Assembly (NCBI GenBank): GCA_016928915.1
Contig: JAFGJT010000009.1
Coordinates: 1 to 60,346 of the forward strand
Direction: 5' to 3'
Length of the DNA: 60,346 bases
DNA from: Candidatus Peregrinibacteria bacterium
Lineage (GTDB): Bacteria > Patescibacteriota > Gracilibacteria > UBA1369 > PNNO01
Part shown: positions 59,956-60,346 of the stretch, piece by piece
How the letters are laid out: every line of letters starts with the position of its first letter
Position numbering within the stretch: position 1 is the stretch's first letter
Notes under the pieces: generated by a model
Seen by the model: the letters and a program-made list of their open reading frames with translations, nothing else
Told to the model about the DNA's origin: nothing
The model's database searches: none
Program-made: the position numbers and the translations under genes

Positions 59956-60255
59956 ATGACTGGCACATCAAAAATTATTCCTACATCCGACCATATTGTG
60001 GTTGAAGCTGTAGAGGAAGAAACAACAGCTTCGGGCATTATTATTCCGGATACCGCTTCAAGAGAGAAGCCTCAAAAGGGTAAAGTTATTGCCGTAGGCA
60101 GCGGTAAAATGGGTGATGACGGCAAGAGAATTCCTATGGAAATTAAAGTGGGGGATATGGTGTTGTTTACAAAATACGGCCCCACGGAAGTTAAAGTTGA
60201 TAATAAGGAATACCTTGTTTTAAACGAATCCGACATTCTTGCGATTATAAAATAA
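59956..60255 (+). CDS. groES: Co-chaperonin GroES
   Basis: 99 aa. Contains IIPTSDHIVVEAVEEETTASGIIIPDTA, the mobile loop, and the roof region EKPQKGKVIAVGSGK, ending YLVLNESDILAIIK. Caps GroEL. groEL begins 56 bp downstream. Confidence 0.97.
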   Translation: MTGTSKIIPTSDHIVVEAVEEETTASGIIIPDTASREKPQKGKVIAVGSGKMGDDGKRIPMEIKVGDMVLFTKYGPTEVKVDNKEYLVLNESDILAIIK

Positions 60256-60311
60256 TCATACAAATAAATTACCGCTTTAAAGCGGATCTATATAATCTAA
60301 CCAAATAAAAT

Positions 60312-60346
60312 ATGGCTAAACAGGTAGCATTTAGCGACGATGCAAG
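60312..60346 (+). CDS. groL: Chaperonin GroEL (partial, cut by window end)
   Basis: Only 11 codons plus two bases are visible: MAKQVAFSDDA, the start of GroEL. The order groES-groEL behind a CIRCE site confirms the call. The start lacks a Shine-Dalgarno sequence. Confidence 0.93.
   Translation, partial: MAKQVAFSDDA

Noticed and set aside
1-60346. CRISPR array or Cas genes
   Set aside because: No regularly spaced repeats with unique spacers and no Cas motifs were seen.
1-60346. Alternative genetic code (TGA=Gly)
   Set aside because: TGA ends genes at conserved C-termini, for example in the ATGA junction at 14499-14502; standard bacterial code fits.

Overview
The window looks like a chromosome segment from a Patescibacteria / Candidate Phyla Radiation bacterium, most likely a Parcubacteria-type lineage; the exact phylum is not resolvable here. 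The reasons are: an AT-rich, tightly packed gene layout with many 1-20 bp overlaps; start codons that mostly lack a Shine-Dalgarno sequence; a type IV pilus locus; several small VirB2-like (T4SS_pilin-type) membrane proteins; many short conserved CPR-style hypothetical proteins; and only isolated metabolic genes. TGA is used as a stop (for example in the ATGA junction near 14500), so the TGA=Gly code of Gracilibacteria/Absconditabacteria does not apply.

Layout. 0.1-5.7 kb: pilus assembly operon (PilN-, PilO-, PilC-like, three prepilins, a PilX-like protein) followed by metG. 7.2-10.8 kb (minus): pilT followed by five paralogous two-helix pilin-like proteins. 10.9-15.4 kb (minus): dihydrouridine synthase, small hypotheticals, small basic protein, FtsQ and a coupled pair of tiny genes. 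15.5-28.3 kb: L28, a PfkB kinase, a large class III cyclase-like protein, a phosphatase, an endonuclease Q-like gene with a UvrD-type helicase, a kinase/dCMP deaminase fusion, TspO, a rhodanese lipoprotein, Ssb and a THUMP-type methyltransferase. 28.3-32.6 kb: tRNA-Asn, a thioredoxin-CcdA fusion and a cluster of NifX-like protein, split permease, DUF134 regulator, DUF5320 and MTHFR-C-like protein. 32.7-41.4 kb: DEAD helicase, RsmE, a second TspO, a double ATP-grasp ligase, and 2-oxoacid oxidoreductase with flavodoxin. Upstream of the flavodoxin lies a 0.46 kb non-coding unit with its own promoter and terminator. 41.4-47.1 kb: gmk, a truncated tRNA-Gln, an intact tRNA-Gln, and a glycan cassette bounded by ~67-bp inverted repeats. 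47.2-60.3 kb: TypA, AI-2E transporter, a P-type ATPase with altered catalytic motifs, DsbA-like and lamin-tail proteins, RNase Y, an S-layer-homology protein, and CIRCE-groES-groEL (cut by the window end).

How it fits together. Much of the window serves the cell surface: pili, pilin-like membrane proteins, cell-surface glycans, S-layer-type and lamin-tail proteins, and exported thiol-redox proteins. A second theme is DNA and nucleotide maintenance (EndoQ, helicase, dCMP deaminase, Ssb, Gmk). A third is a minimal redox metabolism (oxidoreductase with flavodoxin, NifX/DUF134/DUF5320 cluster, thiol transport).

The best candidates for undescribed biology are the structured RNA at 40.85-41.31 kb, the inverted-repeat glycan cassette, the P-type ATPase lacking several canonical motifs, the class III cyclase with a duplicated C-terminal module, and the PilT plus five-pilin operon.
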